Assembly: GCF_002287505.1 (NCBI RefSeq)
Contig: NZ_CP019688.1
Span: 1,414,674 to 1,478,673 of the forward strand
Length of the DNA: 64,000 nt
Source of the DNA: Corynebacterium glaucum
Lineage (GTDB): Bacteria; Actinomycetota; Actinomycetes; Mycobacteriales; Mycobacteriaceae
Reading direction: 5' to 3'
Shown: positions 28,827 to 36,944 of the stretch, in pieces
Layout: each line of letters opens with the position of its first letter
How positions within the stretch are numbered: position 1 is the stretch's first letter
Position numbers and translations under genes: made by a program
The notes under the pieces: model-generated
The model's database searches: none
What the model was told of the DNA's origin: nothing
Seen by the model: the letters and a program-made list of their open reading frames with translations, nothing else

Positions 28827-30849
28827 TGTTCTTCTCCGCCACCCAGTTGGTGATCAGTGCGACCGCCTCGTCCACCGGGACGCCGTTGACCTGGGAGCCG
28901 TCGAGGAATCGGAAGCTCACCGCGTTGGCCTCCACATCGCGCTCGCCGGCGAGCAGCATGAACGGCACCTTGGAGGTGGTGTGGGTGCGGATCTTCTTCT
29001 GCATGCGGTCGTCGGAGTGGTCGACTTCCGCGCGGATGCCCTGTGCGCGAAGCTGGTTGATCACGCCGTCGAGGTGGTCGGCGAACGCGTCAGCGACCGG
29101 GATGCCCACCACCTGGTGCGGGGCGAGCCAGGCCGGGAACGCGCCGGCGTAGTGCTCGAGCAGCACGCCGAAGAAGCGCTCGATGGAGCCGAAGAGCGCG
29201 CGGTGGATCATCACCGGGCGCTGCTTCGTGCCGTCCGGGGAGGTGTACTGCAGGTCGAAGCGCTCCGGCAGGTTGAAGTCGAGCTGCACGGTGGACATCT
29301 GCCAGGTACGGCCGATCGCATCGCGCGCCTGCACGGAGATCTTCGGGCCGTAGAACGCGGCGCCTGCAGGGTCCGGCACCAGCTCAAGGCCGGACTTGGT
29401 GGCCACGGATTCCAGGATGTTGGTGGAACGCTCCCAGATGTCATCGTCGCCGATGTACTTCTCCGGATCCTTGGTGGACAGCTCGAGGTAGAAGTCGTCG
29501 AGGCCGTAGTCCTTGAGCAGCGAGATGATGAACTCGAGCACGCTGGTCAGCTCTTCTTCGAGCTGGTCTTCGGTGCAGTAGATGTGCGCGTCATCTTGGG
29601 TGAAGCCGCGGGCGCGGGTCAGGCCGTGCACCACGCCCGACTTTTCGTAGCGGTAGACGGTACCGAACTCGAACAGGCGCAGCGGCAGCTCGCGGTAGGA
29701 ACGCCCGCGCGAATCGAAGATGAGGTTGTGCATCGGGCAGTTCATCGGCTTGACGTAGTAGTCCACCGCCTGTTTAGTCACGTTGCCCTTGTCGTCCACT
29801 TCGCCGTCAAGCTTCATCGGCGGGAACATGCCGTCGGCGTACCAGTCGAGGTGGCCGGACTTTTGGAACAGCTCGCCCTTGGTCACGTGCGGAGTGTTCA
29901 CAAACGAGTAGCCGGCTGCCACGTGGCGCTCGCGCGAGTGCTGCTCCATGACCATGCGCACGATGCCGCCGTCCGGGTGGAAGACGGGCAGGCCAGAGCC
30001 GACCTCCTCCGGGAACGAGAACAAATCCATCTCGTTGCCCAGGCGGCGGTGGTCACGCTTCTCCGCTTCCTCGAGCATGGTGAGATACTCGTCGAGCTTC
30101 TCCTTCGACTCCCACGCGGTGCCGTAGACGCGCTGTAGGCCGGCGTTGGACTGGTCACCGCGCCAGTACGCCGCGGACGAGCGGGTCAAGGAGAACGCCG
30201 GGATGTACTTGGTCGTGGGCACGTGCGGGCCGCGGCACAGATCGCTCCACTCCACCTCGTCGGTGCGCGGGTTCAGGTTGTCGTAGTGGGTGAGCTCGCC
30301 GGCGCCAACCTCGGTCGCCTCGTCTGAGTTCGGATCGACGTTGCCCTTGTCGTTGATCAGCTCGAGCTTGTACGGCTCGTCCTTGAGGTCCTCGGCCGCT
30401 TCCTCCACCGAGGCGTAGACACCGCGCGCGAACTTCTGACCCTGTTTGATGATTTTCTTCATCCGCTTTTCCAGCGTCTTCAGATCCTCTGGGGTGAACG
30501 GTTCGGCGACATCGAAGTCGTAGTAAAAGCCGTCGTTAATCGCCGGGCCGATGCCGAGCTTTGTGCCCGGGAACTCGGCCTGCACCGCCTGGGCGAGCAC
30601 GTGCGCGCAGGAGTGGCGGATGACGGAGCGCCCCAGTTCCGTGTTCGCAGCAATCGGCATGAACGTAGCGGTCTGATCCGGCACATGGGAAAGGTCCTTG
30701 AGGTTGCCCTCTTCGTCCTGGACCACCACGATTGCCTGCTCGCCCTTGTTGGGCAAGTCCAGCTCCCGCATCGCCGCGCCCACCGGGGTACCGGCGGGAA
30801 CCTCGAACGGCTCAAAGGTGAGGATTTGGGGTGCTTCGGTCTCTGCCAT
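28783..30849 (-). CDS. thrS: Threonine--tRNA ligase
   Basis: 688-residue class II synthetase. Domain order: TGS-like N-terminus ([16 protein letters not shown]), editing domain with [12 protein letters not shown] near 75-90, catalytic core with [37 protein letters not shown] split across motif 2, and the C-terminal anticodon domain. Key zinc ligands are the Cys of MNCPMH and later His residues. ATG at 30849 with AAAGGAG upstream (11-12 nt); upstream in-frame ATGs lack that spacing. First gene of the thrS-HIT-pgsA-patA-pimA unit. Confidence 0.96.
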   Translation of the reverse strand: MAETEAPQILTFEPFEVPAGTPVGAAMRELDLPNKGEQAIVVVQDEEGNLKDLSHVPDQTATFMPIAANTELGRSVIRHSCAHVLAQAVQAEFPGTKLGIGPAINDGFYYDFDVAEPFTPEDLKTLEKRMKKIIKQGQKFARGVYASVEEAAEDLKDEPYKLELINDKGNVDPNSDEATEVGAGELTHYDNLNPRTDEVEWSDLCRGPHVPTTKYIPAFSLTRSSAAYWRGDQSNAGLQRVYGTAWESKEKLDEYLTMLEEAEKRDHRRLGNEMDLFSFPEEVGSGLPVFHPDGGIVRMVMEQHSRERHVAAGYSFVNTPHVTKGELFQKSGHLDWYADGMFPPMKLDGEVDDKGNVTKQAVDYYVKPMNCPMHNLIFDSRGRSYRELPLRLFEFGTVYRYEKSGVVHGLTRARGFTQDDAHIYCTEDQLEEELTSVLEFIISLLKDYGLDDFYLELSTKDPEKYIGDDDIWERSTNILESVATKSGLELVPDPAGAAFYGPKISVQARDAIGRTWQMSTVQLDFNLPERFDLQYTSPDGTKQRPVMIHRALFGSIERFFGVLLEHYAGAFPAWLAPHQVVGIPVADAFADHLDGVINQLRAQGIRAEVDHSDDRMQKKIRTHTTSKVPFMLLAGERDVEANAVSFRFLDGSQVNGVPVDEAVALITNWVAEKNNAQPSEDSIASRRA

Positions 30850-30954
30850 GGTCAGCTGCGCTCCTTTGCGCGTCATGGACACGCGTCATACCTGGACGCG
30901 GCCCGGGGTCAATGCGTTTGCAAAGTCTACCCCGGTACGTAGGCCCAGACCGAC

Positions 30955-32190
30955 TCAGCGTGAGCCGGAGAGCACCGCTTCGCCCCAGAACGTATCACCG
31001 CTGCCGTCAGTGCTCGTGCCCGGCGGCAGCCAGTACACCGCGGAGCCGATGTGGGTGATCCACTCGTTCAACCGGTCCGCTTCATCCAGCCGCTTGAGCA
31101 CCGGGGTGAGCTGCACGTCCGGGTCCTTTTGGTACGCGAAGAAGATCTGGCCGGCGTTGGAAAGCTCCCCCGAACCCGGCTCAGGCGGCAGGTTGTAGTT
31201 GTACGGCCGACGCTTGAACCGCTGCTCAGGGTGGTCGGCCGGAGGCATCGCCCGGGCCATGTGCGAGTTGCGGTCGATCACGGGCAAGCCGTAGTCGTCG
31301 ATCGCCTCCATGTCAGGCTCTGAGAATTCCTCGCCGCCGCTCAACGGCGCGCCGTCGTCAAGCGTTCGCCCCACTGCTTCCTCCCTTGAGGCTCGATCGA
31401 GCATCTCCCACTCATCGAGATGCATCGCAATGCGCCGCACCACCAGCGAGGTCGAACCGGCGAAGCCCTCCGGCCCCTCGATCCACACCTGCTCGGCGTA
31501 CTCGTCCTCCTCGTACGGGTTGACGGTTCCGTCCACCTGGCCGAAGAGGTTGCGCGGGGTCTGCCCCTGCGGGATGGCGCCGTAGGCGTTCATGAACCCC
31601 TGCTGCACCCAGGCGGTGGACACGTAGTCGGTGCCCGCGCGCGTCATGTGCCGCATCGCCCACGCGCACATGATCGGATCGTCGGCGCAGATCTGCAGTG
31701 CTAGATCGGTCTGGCCCCACTCTTCGCGCAGTTCGTCGCGATTCATCGCGGGGATGTCGTGCAGCCACTCCGGCTTCTTCCCCGGCGCGGCGATGTCAAA
31801 GATGCGCGGGCCGAAGCCGACAGTGATGGTGAGGTTCGCGGGCCACTCGTTCATCTCCGGCTCGAGGCTGCCGAGCGGGGTCTCCCCGGCCGTCAGTGCG
31901 CGGGCGTCCTCGGTCCACAATCGCATCAGGCGGGTGATGCCGTCCGCATCCACCCCATCTCTGAGGTTGAAGCCGATCAAGTTCAGGCTGGCCTGGGTCT
32001 CCGTGGCAATTCCCGCCTGGTGCGCTCCGTCGAACGACACAACCGAGCTCTTGAGCGGCTCGTTGTCGGGTTCAGAGTTGCTCGGCACGCCCGCCGGAGC
32101 GTCCGGGTCCCTCGAGCAAGAGGCAAGCATGCCTGTCGACGCCACCATCGCCGACGTCCCCGCCAGAAACCCCCGCCTAGAAACCTGCAC
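30955..32190 (-). CDS. DyP-type heme peroxidase, Tat-exported (EfeB-like)
   Basis: 411 residues. Seen: a twin-arginine signal SRRGFLAG at about 4-11 and a hydrophobic stretch ending in a possible lipobox LASC (about 21-25), the DyP signature GQVDGTVNP (GxxDG), and a proximal-histidine region NSHMARAMP. Tat export fits a protein folded around heme in the cytoplasm. DyP/EfeB proteins peroxidise dyes or release iron from heme. The GTG start lies 7 bp after the CopC stop on the same strand, so it is co-transcribed with two copper-handling genes; a role in copper or heme stress is inferred from that. Confidence 0.9.
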   Translation of the reverse strand: MQVSRRGFLAGTSAMVASTGMLASCSRDPDAPAGVPSNSEPDNEPLKSSVVSFDGAHQAGIATETQASLNLIGFNLRDGVDADGITRLMRLWTEDARALTAGETPLGSLEPEMNEWPANLTITVGFGPRIFDIAAPGKKPEWLHDIPAMNRDELREEWGQTDLALQICADDPIMCAWAMRHMTRAGTDYVSTAWVQQGFMNAYGAIPQGQTPRNLFGQVDGTVNPYEEDEYAEQVWIEGPEGFAGSTSLVVRRIAMHLDEWEMLDRASREEAVGRTLDDGAPLSGGEEFSEPDMEAIDDYGLPVIDRNSHMARAMPPADHPEQRFKRRPYNYNLPPEPGSGELSNAGQIFFAYQKDPDVQLTPVLKRLDEADRLNEWITHIGSAVYWLPPGTSTDGSGDTFWGEAVLSGSR

Positions 32191-32197
32191 TACCTAT

Positions 32198-32803
32198 TTA
32201 CTCTTTCTCCCCCAAGTCGCCCTCGAGGTCTTCGGTCTTCTTACGGCGGGCCAGCGCCGCGAAAGCCGCACCGGCAACCGCAACCACACCGAGCACCGCG
32301 AGAATGAGGTTCATGTTGGACTGCGTTTCATCGTCGAGGTTCTCCGGCTGCACAATGCTCTCCCCGCTCTCCCCCGCAGTCTCGGAATCAACCGGCGAAA
32401 CCTCGCTGCCGGCCGGAGCGTAGGTGAAGTTGGTCATGCCCTTTGTGGCGTGCCCGTCGGAGGAAACGATCTGGAAACCGATGCGGTAATCCCCCGGCTT
32501 AGTGTCCAGCCCGCTCGGAACATCGAGCGACACCCACTGGCCGTCGAGTTCCGGCTCACCGGAGTAAAGCACTTCCGGCTGGCCGTCGGAGACTCGGGAC
32601 AAGGCGAAAGTGTTGAAACCGTCTTGCGGCACGCCCGAGAACTCTAGCGACAACGTCGACGGGAACTCCTCGAGTACTTCACCGTTAGCAGGTGAACCAC
32701 CGATGACCGCATCGTGGGCGAGCGCGTTAGGAGCGGCGATTAGCGCAACGGACGCGGCGGCGACGATGACTCCGCTCGTACGAATCCGATCTAGCCTTCT
32801 CAC
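32198..32803 (-). CDS. CopC-domain copper-binding membrane protein
   Basis: 201 residues. Seen: signal peptide 1-28 ending ALA-H, so the mature protein begins with the His that typifies CopC copper binding. The CopC core follows: GGSPANGEVLEEFPSTLSLEFSG, a second conserved histidine in SSDGHATKGMTNFTYAP (near 130). A low-complexity linker and a C-terminal transmembrane helix (about 165-185) with a charged tail resemble CopC/YcnJ-type actinobacterial proteins. GTG at 32803 with GGGGAG 6 nt upstream. Middle gene of a PCuAC-CopC-DyP set. Confidence 0.9.
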   Translation of the reverse strand: MRRLDRIRTSGVIVAAASVALIAAPNALAHDAVIGGSPANGEVLEEFPSTLSLEFSGVPQDGFNTFALSRVSDGQPEVLYSGEPELDGQWVSLDVPSGLDTKPGDYRIGFQIVSSDGHATKGMTNFTYAPAGSEVSPVDSETAGESGESIVQPENLDDETQSNMNLILAVLGVVAVAGAAFAALARRKKTEDLEGDLGEKE

Positions 32804-32892
32804 TACTCGCTCCCCTCAGCGGCTCTTGCGGTATCACCATCCACTGTAGCGGCCATGGGCGCAGCAACCCCAGTGGGTATTACGCTGGGCCG

Positions 32893-33555
32893 TTAGTGGC
32901 CGGAATGCCCCGTTTGCTCTGCGTGGTCTGCGTTCTCACCCGTACCGTGCTGGTGCCCCTGCAGGTCGCCGTCTTCGCCGTACTCTTCGTGGCCGGCGCC
33001 CATAGTGCGCACCGCGACATCCGGGATGACCACCTCGGAACCGTCTGCAAGCTGCAGGGTCAGCTCAACGGTGTCGCCGGCCGCGATCTCCGGTGCGTAA
33101 TCCATGATCATCAGGTGGTCGCCGCCTGGTTTGAACTCGTGGGAGCCGCCGGCCGGAATCGTCACGCCGCCTTCCTTCTGTCGCATTGTGCCGTCCACAA
33201 CCTCGTGAATCTCGTAGGCCGAATCTCCCAAGGAGGTGGTGAAACCAACCAGCTCCACGTCCTCACCGGAGCCGTTGTGCACGGTGCCAAAGATTGCCGT
33301 CATGTCAGAGCCGTCCGGGGTGTCGGCTGCAGCCTTCGCTCGGATCGTCGCGTCCTGAAGGTGAAGCTGATCGTCGCCATGGTCTTCCCCATGCGCCGCA
33401 GCGCTCGATTCCGTCGCGGCGGCCGAGGCCGCTTCCGCCGTAGTTGCCTCGCTCGCGCTGCCGGAGGTGTCGTCATTGCCGCATCCTGCCAAGGAGACAG
33501 TGAAGGCTACCGTTGCAGCGCCTGCAACGAAGCGTCGATAAGCGGTGCGTCGCAT
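32893..33555 (-). CDS. PCu(A)C-type periplasmic copper chaperone lipoprotein
   Basis: 220 residues. Seen: lipoprotein signal with LAGC (about 22-25), then a Ser/Ala/Glu-rich spacer, a PCuAC (DUF461) core with YEIHEVVDGTMRQKEGGV and HEFKPGGDHLMIMDY that retains the His/Met ligands of H-x-M type, and a His-rich C-terminal tail (HEEYGEDGDLQGHQHG and following). PCuAC proteins deliver copper(I) to cytochrome oxidase CuA sites. ATG at 33555 with AAGGA 7 nt upstream. The 5' leader contains a hairpin (33575-33597). A copy of the 11-mer lies near the start codon in a different reading frame. Confidence 0.9.
   Translation of the reverse strand: MRRTAYRRFVAGAATVAFTVSLAGCGNDDTSGSASEATTAEAASAAATESSAAAHGEDHGDDQLHLQDATIRAKAAADTPDGSDMTAIFGTVHNGSGEDVELVGFTTSLGDSAYEIHEVVDGTMRQKEGGVTIPAGGSHEFKPGGDHLMIMDYAPEIAAGDTVELTLQLADGSEVVIPDVAVRTMGAGHEEYGEDGDLQGHQHGTGENADHAEQTGHSGH
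33533..33543 (-). repeat. 11-mer word GCTTATCGACG, copy 8
   Basis: Exact match on the minus strand within codons 5-8 of the PCuAC gene, in a frame giving Ala-Tyr-Arg-Arg and not Leu-Ile-Asp. Confidence 0.85.
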
Positions 33556-33574
33556 AGATTCGTCCTTTCCTTCT

Positions 33575-33597
33575 GCGCCCGCAATAAGCTCGGGCGC
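33575..33597 (-). promoter_or_regulatory. Hairpin in the PCuAC 5' leader
   Basis: Perfect 7-bp inverted repeat GCGCCCG/CGGGCGC with a 9-nt loop, 20 nt before the ATG. It may shape translation or be a regulator site; no family match claimed. Confidence 0.4.
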
Positions 33598-33665
33598 ACA
33601 TATATAAGTAGTCGTGCCACGGCGTCAGATAGTTCCCGGGTCAAAGCAAGCGTCCACATACGACA

Positions 33666-33695
33666 AGAACCCCAAGCTTTAAAACCTGGGGTTCT
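33666..33695 (-). terminator. Hairpin downstream of tRNA-Val(CAC)
   Basis: 9-bp perfect stem (33666-33674 with 33687-33695), 12-nt loop, 13 bp after the tRNA 3' end. The T-run on the minus strand is weak, so intrinsic termination is likely but not certain. Confidence 0.5.
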
Positions 33696-33707
33696 GCGTT
33701 GCAATTG

Positions 33708-33779
33708 TGGTCCTAGCTGGGATCGAACCAGCGACCTTTCCGGTGTGAACGGAACGCTCTTCCACTGAGCCATAGGACC
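33708..33779 (-). tRNA. tRNA-Val (anticodon CAC)
   Basis: Full cloverleaf of 72 nt: acceptor GGTCCTA/TAGGACC, anticodon stem TTCCG/CGGAA with loop TTCACAC, T-arm GCTGG TTCGATC CCAGC. No CCA is encoded. Single copy on the minus strand. Confidence 0.95.
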
Positions 33780-34011
33780 GAACGGGAAATACTTTACACA
33801 GGCCTATCGTTTCCACCGAATCGCCAGCTCACCTCGTTAGACGCTGGCGAATCACATCGATGTCATCCAGCCGCCAGCCCCACCCACCGTTTGCGCCACC
33901 AGACGCACCCCCTCCTAACTGGCGATTTGGCACTCCGGCCACGAAACGGATAATGTTCTTTCTCGCATAACAGCAAGCAGTGCTCGCGATCAGGTGCACA
34001 GTTTGCAGCAT
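33780..34011. other. Intergenic region between divergent tRNA genes
   Basis: No supported ORF. It must hold the promoters of tRNA-Val(CAC) (minus) and of the tRNA-Gly cluster (plus). A perfect inverted repeat TCGCCAGC/GCTGGCGA spans 33821-33850 (14-nt loop), and a further CTGGCGATT lies near 33917, so a CGCCAG-type word occurs three times. Meaning unknown. Confidence 0.5.
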
Positions 34012-34087
34012 GCGGATGTAGCGCAGTTGGTAGCGCATCACCTTGCCAAGGTGAGGGTCGCGAGTTCGAGTCTCGTCATCCGCTCCA
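34012..34087 (+). tRNA. tRNA-Gly (anticodon GCC), copy 1
   Basis: Acceptor GCGGATG/CATCCGC, anticodon loop TTGCCAA, T-arm GCGAG TTCGAGT CTCGT. The CCA end is encoded at 34085-34087. Confidence 0.95.
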
Positions 34088-34110
34088 AGCCCCCTAGCGG
34101 GGCTTTGCCC

Positions 34111-34182
34111 GCGCGATTAGCTCAGCGGGAGAGCGCTTCCCTGACACGGAAGAGGTCACTGGTTCAATCCCAGTATCGCGCA
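34111..34182 (+). tRNA. tRNA-Val (anticodon GAC), copy 1
   Basis: Acceptor GCGCGAT/ATCGCGC fully paired, anticodon stem CTTCC/GGAAG with loop CTGACAC, T-arm ACTGG TTCAATC CCAGT. No CCA encoded. Confidence 0.95.
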
Positions 34183-34202
34183 CGGAGTCCCCAGAGGCCT
34201 CC

Positions 34203-34228
34203 GGTTGCAAGCTTCAAAGCCTGCAACC
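34203..34228. terminator. Hairpin between tRNA-Val(GAC) and tRNA-Gly copy 2
   Basis: Stem GGTTGCA/TGCAACC plus a further GC pair, about 8-nt loop. No T-run, so it may be a processing element and not a terminator. Confidence 0.3.
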
Positions 34229-34229
34229 T

Positions 34230-34302
34230 GCGGATGTAGCGCAGTTGGTAGCGCATCACCTTGCCAAGGTGAGGGTCGCGAGTTCGAGTCTCGTCATCCG
34301 CT
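34230..34302 (+). tRNA. tRNA-Gly (anticodon GCC), copy 2
   Basis: Identical in the mature region to the copy at 34012. No CCA encoded (the 3' flank is CAAG). Confidence 0.95.
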
Positions 34303-34345
34303 CAAGTACTTTCCACGTACTTCGGGGCAATCCCGCCCCAACCAC

Positions 34346-34419
34346 GGTGGATTGGTCGAGTGGTTAGGCAACGGTCTGCAAAACCGTGTACACGGGTTCG
34401 ATTCCCGTATCCACCTCCA
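34346..34419 (+). tRNA. tRNA-Cys (anticodon GCA)
   Basis: Acceptor GGTGGAT/ATCCACC, anticodon stem ACGGT/ACCGT with loop CTGCAAA, T-arm ACGGG TTCGATT CCCGT. CCA is encoded (34417-34419). Confidence 0.95.
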
Positions 34420-34441
34420 CTTCTTAACCAACCCACCCTTC

Positions 34442-34513
34442 GCGCGTTTAGCTCAGCGGGAGAGCGCTTCCCTGACACGGAAGAGGTCACTGGTTCAATC
34501 CCAGTATCGCGCA
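34442..34513 (+). tRNA. tRNA-Val (anticodon GAC), copy 2, with an acceptor-stem mismatch
   Basis: Same as the copy at 34111 except that base 6 is T and not A (GCGCGTT), which faces T67 and leaves a U-U mismatch in the acceptor stem. Everything else, including anticodon and T-arm, is intact. It lies one base before tRNA-Gly copy 3. Confidence 0.88.
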
Positions 34514-34514
34514 C

Positions 34515-34590
34515 GCGGATGTAGCGCAGTTGGTAGCGCATCACCTTGCCAAGGTGAGGGTCGCGAGTTCGAGTCTCGTCATCCGCTCCA
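34515..34590 (+). tRNA. tRNA-Gly (anticodon GCC), copy 3
   Basis: Third identical Gly gene, CCA encoded (34588-34590). The promoter -10 of the following RibD-like gene begins three bases later. Confidence 0.95.
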
Positions 34591-34592
34591 CG

Positions 34593-34598
34593 TATCGT
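34593..34598 (+). promoter_or_regulatory. -10 box for a leaderless RibD-like transcript
   Basis: TATCGT, 7 nt before the ATG at 34606, immediately after the last tRNA. Confidence 0.4.
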
Positions 34599-34605
34599 CA
34601 TCGGC

Positions 34606-35289
34606 ATGCTGCATGCCACCGACATCCCCTCCCTCATCGGCCCCACGCTCGCCCAAGGTGAGCGCGAAGTCCGCGCCGTAGCCATCAATGCGCTCTTCGG
34701 CGCCTTCGGCCGCAGCGGAACATCCGGCCCGCTCGGCAACGACACCGACGCATCCCTCATCGCGGGCCTGCGCGACTGGGCGGATGTCATCCTCGTCGGC
34801 GCGGGCACCGTCACCGCCGAGGATTACGGCCCCGCCGACACACCCATGGCTGTCCTCAGCACCTCACTCAAGCTCGACACAGGGCTCGGCATATTCAACA
34901 GTCCCCGTTTGCTCATTCTCACCCCGAAGCATTCGCTTATCGACGCCTCGTTTGAACCGCATCGATCAACCCCCACCGCCAAAGGCGCCGAACTGATCAG
35001 CACCGGCAGCGGCTCCATCACTGAGGCTGTCGAAGCGCTGCACGACCTCGGTTTCAACCGCATCCTGTGCGAAGGCGGCCCAAGCGTCTACGCCGCCGCA
35101 ATCTCAGCCGACCTCATCGACGTACTGCACCTGACCGTGGATCCTTCCACGAGCGCAAGCGACGACACCCACGGCCTCGACACCACGGGAGACGACATCC
35201 GTCGGTTCCAGCTCGAACACGTTGGTGTGGACGACGATTCCATGATGTTCTGCCGCTACCGGCGGGTGCCGGCCCAAGACCGCCCTTAG
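34606..35289 (+). CDS. RibD C-terminal-domain (dihydrofolate-reductase-fold) reductase
   Basis: 227 residues, a stand-alone RibD_C domain with no deaminase part. Seen: VRAVAINALFGAFGRSGTSGPLGNDTDASLIAGLRDWADVILVGAGTV-type core split around residues 22-70 and the C-terminal LCEGGPSVYAAA near 155. It is NADPH-dependent by family. The equivalent M. tuberculosis gene just upstream of aftC (Rv2671) encodes a RibD-like reductase reported to supply dihydrofolate reductase activity, so riboflavin or folate reduction are the options. One copy of the 11-mer at 34935. ATG start, leaderless arrangement. Confidence 0.85.
   Translation: MLHATDIPSLIGPTLAQGEREVRAVAINALFGAFGRSGTSGPLGNDTDASLIAGLRDWADVILVGAGTVTAEDYGPADTPMAVLSTSLKLDTGLGIFNSPRLLILTPKHSLIDASFEPHRSTPTAKGAELISTGSGSITEAVEALHDLGFNRILCEGGPSVYAAAISADLIDVLHLTVDPSTSASDDTHGLDTTGDDIRRFQLEHVGVDDDSMMFCRYRRVPAQDRP
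34935..34945 (+). repeat. 11-mer word GCTTATCGACG, copy 9
   Basis: Exact match in the RibD-like gene, sense orientation, Leu-Ile-Asp-Ala. Confidence 0.85.
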
Positions 35290-35295
35290 CCCCGG

Positions 35296-35301
35296 TACGG
35301 T
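35296..35301 (+). promoter_or_regulatory. -10 box for a leaderless aftC transcript
   Basis: TACGGT, 7 nt before the GTG at 35309. Confidence 0.4.
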
Positions 35302-35308
35302 AATTCGC

Positions 35309-36592
35309 GTGACTTCCACGCGCTGGCAGCGCCTCGACGCTGCATGGACCTCCCCCGCCGCCCCGGGCGGCCAGCGCGCCACCCGCGCCGGCAATGCGAT
35401 CGCCTGGCCGCTCGCGGTGCTGCTCATCCTGCACCGGCTCCTGGTGCTCGCGCGCACCGGCTCGATCACCGACGACTTCACCACCGTGTGGTCCGCCACC
35501 CGGCGCTTCATTGAACGCGTGCCGGTGTACAACGAGGTCTACCACCACGTCAACCCGCACTACCTCTACAACCCCGGGGCCACACTGCTGCTCAGCCCCC
35601 TCGGGCTGATTCCGAGCGTTGATGCAGCGCGGCCCTGGTTCATACTGCTGAATGCACTGGCGATCATTGCCGCGATCGCGTGGCTGGCCAGGCTGTCCGG
35701 TTATTCGCTTTCCCACCCACTCTTCCCTGCCGCGCTCGCGCTCGCCTTCGCTACCGAGGCCGTCACCAACACCCTGGTGTTCTCCAACATCAACGGCATG
35801 TTGCTTCTGACACTCGTGGCGTTTCTCGCATGCATGCGATCGCGTCGCGAGCTGGTGGCTGGGGTGGTGATCGGGCTCGCAATCGTCGTCAAGCCAATGT
35901 TCCTGCCTTTGCTGGTGCTTCCCTTGATGAAGCTGCGGTGGGTGACCCTGGCTGCGGGAGTGGCGGTGCCGGTGCTGCTGAACGTGGCTGCGTGGCCGCT
36001 AACTCCGGGCGCGAGTGACTACCTGGACAAGCTGGTGCCGTATTTGGGAATCACGCGCGACTATGCGAACTCCTCGCTCGCCGGTTTCGCGGTGTACTTC
36101 GGCATGCCCGGGTGGCTGCACGCGGTATTGTTCGTGCTTTTCGCGGTCGCTGTCGCAGTGGCGGTGCTCGGGCTGGCGCGCTGGCGCCATTCCGACGAGT
36201 GGCTCTGGCTCACAGCGACGACTGGGGTGTTGATTGCTGGAGTGTGCCTGCTTTCATCCCTTGGCCAGGCGTATTACTCCATGATGCTGTTTCCGGCATT
36301 GTTCACCGTCGTGCACCGGGTCTCGCCGATGCACACGTGGACGGCATGGCTCGGTGCCGCGCTGTGCTTAAGCCCGCTTGACTGGACCAGCCCCCACTGG
36401 CCTGCACTCGGCGGCTGGCTGAACACGTTCCTCCCCACCGCCGGGTGGGCGGTGTTCATCGTCGCGGTGGCGGCATGGGTAGTCTCGGTGCAAACCAGTA
36501 CCCAGATGAAAGGCGTACGCAATGAACCAGCCGAACAACCCCGACTTCGCAAACTGGACCGAGGAGCAGTGGCGGGAGAAACTCAGCCCTGA
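35309..36592 (+). CDS. aftC: GT87-family arabinofuranosyltransferase AftC
   Basis: 427-residue polytopic membrane glycosyltransferase (DUF2029/GT87). Seen: about ten hydrophobic segments, an extracytoplasmic acidic motif near the N-terminus (SITDDFTTVWSATRRF, about 53-68, with the family DD-type catalytic acid), and HYLYNPGATLLLSPLGL. AftC adds alpha-1,3 branch arabinofuranose to arabinogalactan from decaprenyl-phosphoryl arabinose. Identity is supported by the RibD-aftC-msrB-hemQ order shared with M. tuberculosis (Rv2671-Rv2676c). The C-terminus overlaps msrB by 71 bp. Confidence 0.85.
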   Translation: MTSTRWQRLDAAWTSPAAPGGQRATRAGNAIAWPLAVLLILHRLLVLARTGSITDDFTTVWSATRRFIERVPVYNEVYHHVNPHYLYNPGATLLLSPLGLIPSVDAARPWFILLNALAIIAAIAWLARLSGYSLSHPLFPAALALAFATEAVTNTLVFSNINGMLLLTLVAFLACMRSRRELVAGVVIGLAIVVKPMFLPLLVLPLMKLRWVTLAAGVAVPVLLNVAAWPLTPGASDYLDKLVPYLGITRDYANSSLAGFAVYFGMPGWLHAVLFVLFAVAVAVAVLGLARWRHSDEWLWLTATTGVLIAGVCLLSSLGQAYYSMMLFPALFTVVHRVSPMHTWTAWLGAALCLSPLDWTSPHWPALGGWLNTFLPTAGWAVFIVAVAAWVVSVQTSTQMKGVRNEPAEQPRLRKLDRGAVAGETQP

Positions 36593-36944
36593 GGAGTTCT
36601 ACGTGCTGCGCCAGGCAGGCACTGAACCTCCGGGGGTCGGCGAGTACACCGACACCACCACCGAGGGCACCTACCGCTGCCGCGCTTGCGGGGAGGAATT
36701 GTTCCGCTCGACTGAGAAGTTCGATTCGCACTGCGGGTGGCCGTCGTTCTTCTCCCCGGCGGACAGTGACAAGATCATCGAGCGCGAAGATCGCTCGCTC
36801 GGCATGGTGCGCACCGAGGTGCTTTGCGCGAACTGCGGCTCTCATCTCGGCCACGTGTTTGCCGGCGAGGGCTACGCAACGCCAACGGATCTGCGCTACT
36901 GCATCAACTCCATCTCGATGACGCTTGATCAGCGCGAGGTTTAA
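36522..36944 (+). CDS. msrB: Peptide-methionine (R)-S-oxide reductase
   Basis: 140 residues, repairing R-methionine sulfoxide in proteins. Seen: two zinc-binding CxxC pairs (CRAC near 46 and CANC near 102), [12 protein letters not shown] near 65 and the catalytic Cys of RYCINS near 127. ATG at 36522 with AAAGG 8 nt upstream, inside the aftC reading frame. Its stop overlaps the convergent hemQ stop by four bases. Confidence 0.96.
   Translation: MNQPNNPDFANWTEEQWREKLSPEEFYVLRQAGTEPPGVGEYTDTTTEGTYRCRACGEELFRSTEKFDSHCGWPSFFSPADSDKIIEREDRSLGMVRTEVLCANCGSHLGHVFAGEGYATPTDLRYCINSISMTLDQREV

Noticed and set aside
33829..34041. Minus-strand ORF of 70 codons between the tRNA genes
   Set aside because: It reads through tRNA-Gly sequence and has no ribosome-binding site or family resemblance.
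34205..34814. Long ORFs over the tRNA cluster (both strands)
   Set aside because: They are generated by repeated tRNA sequence in open frames and would translate tRNA genes.
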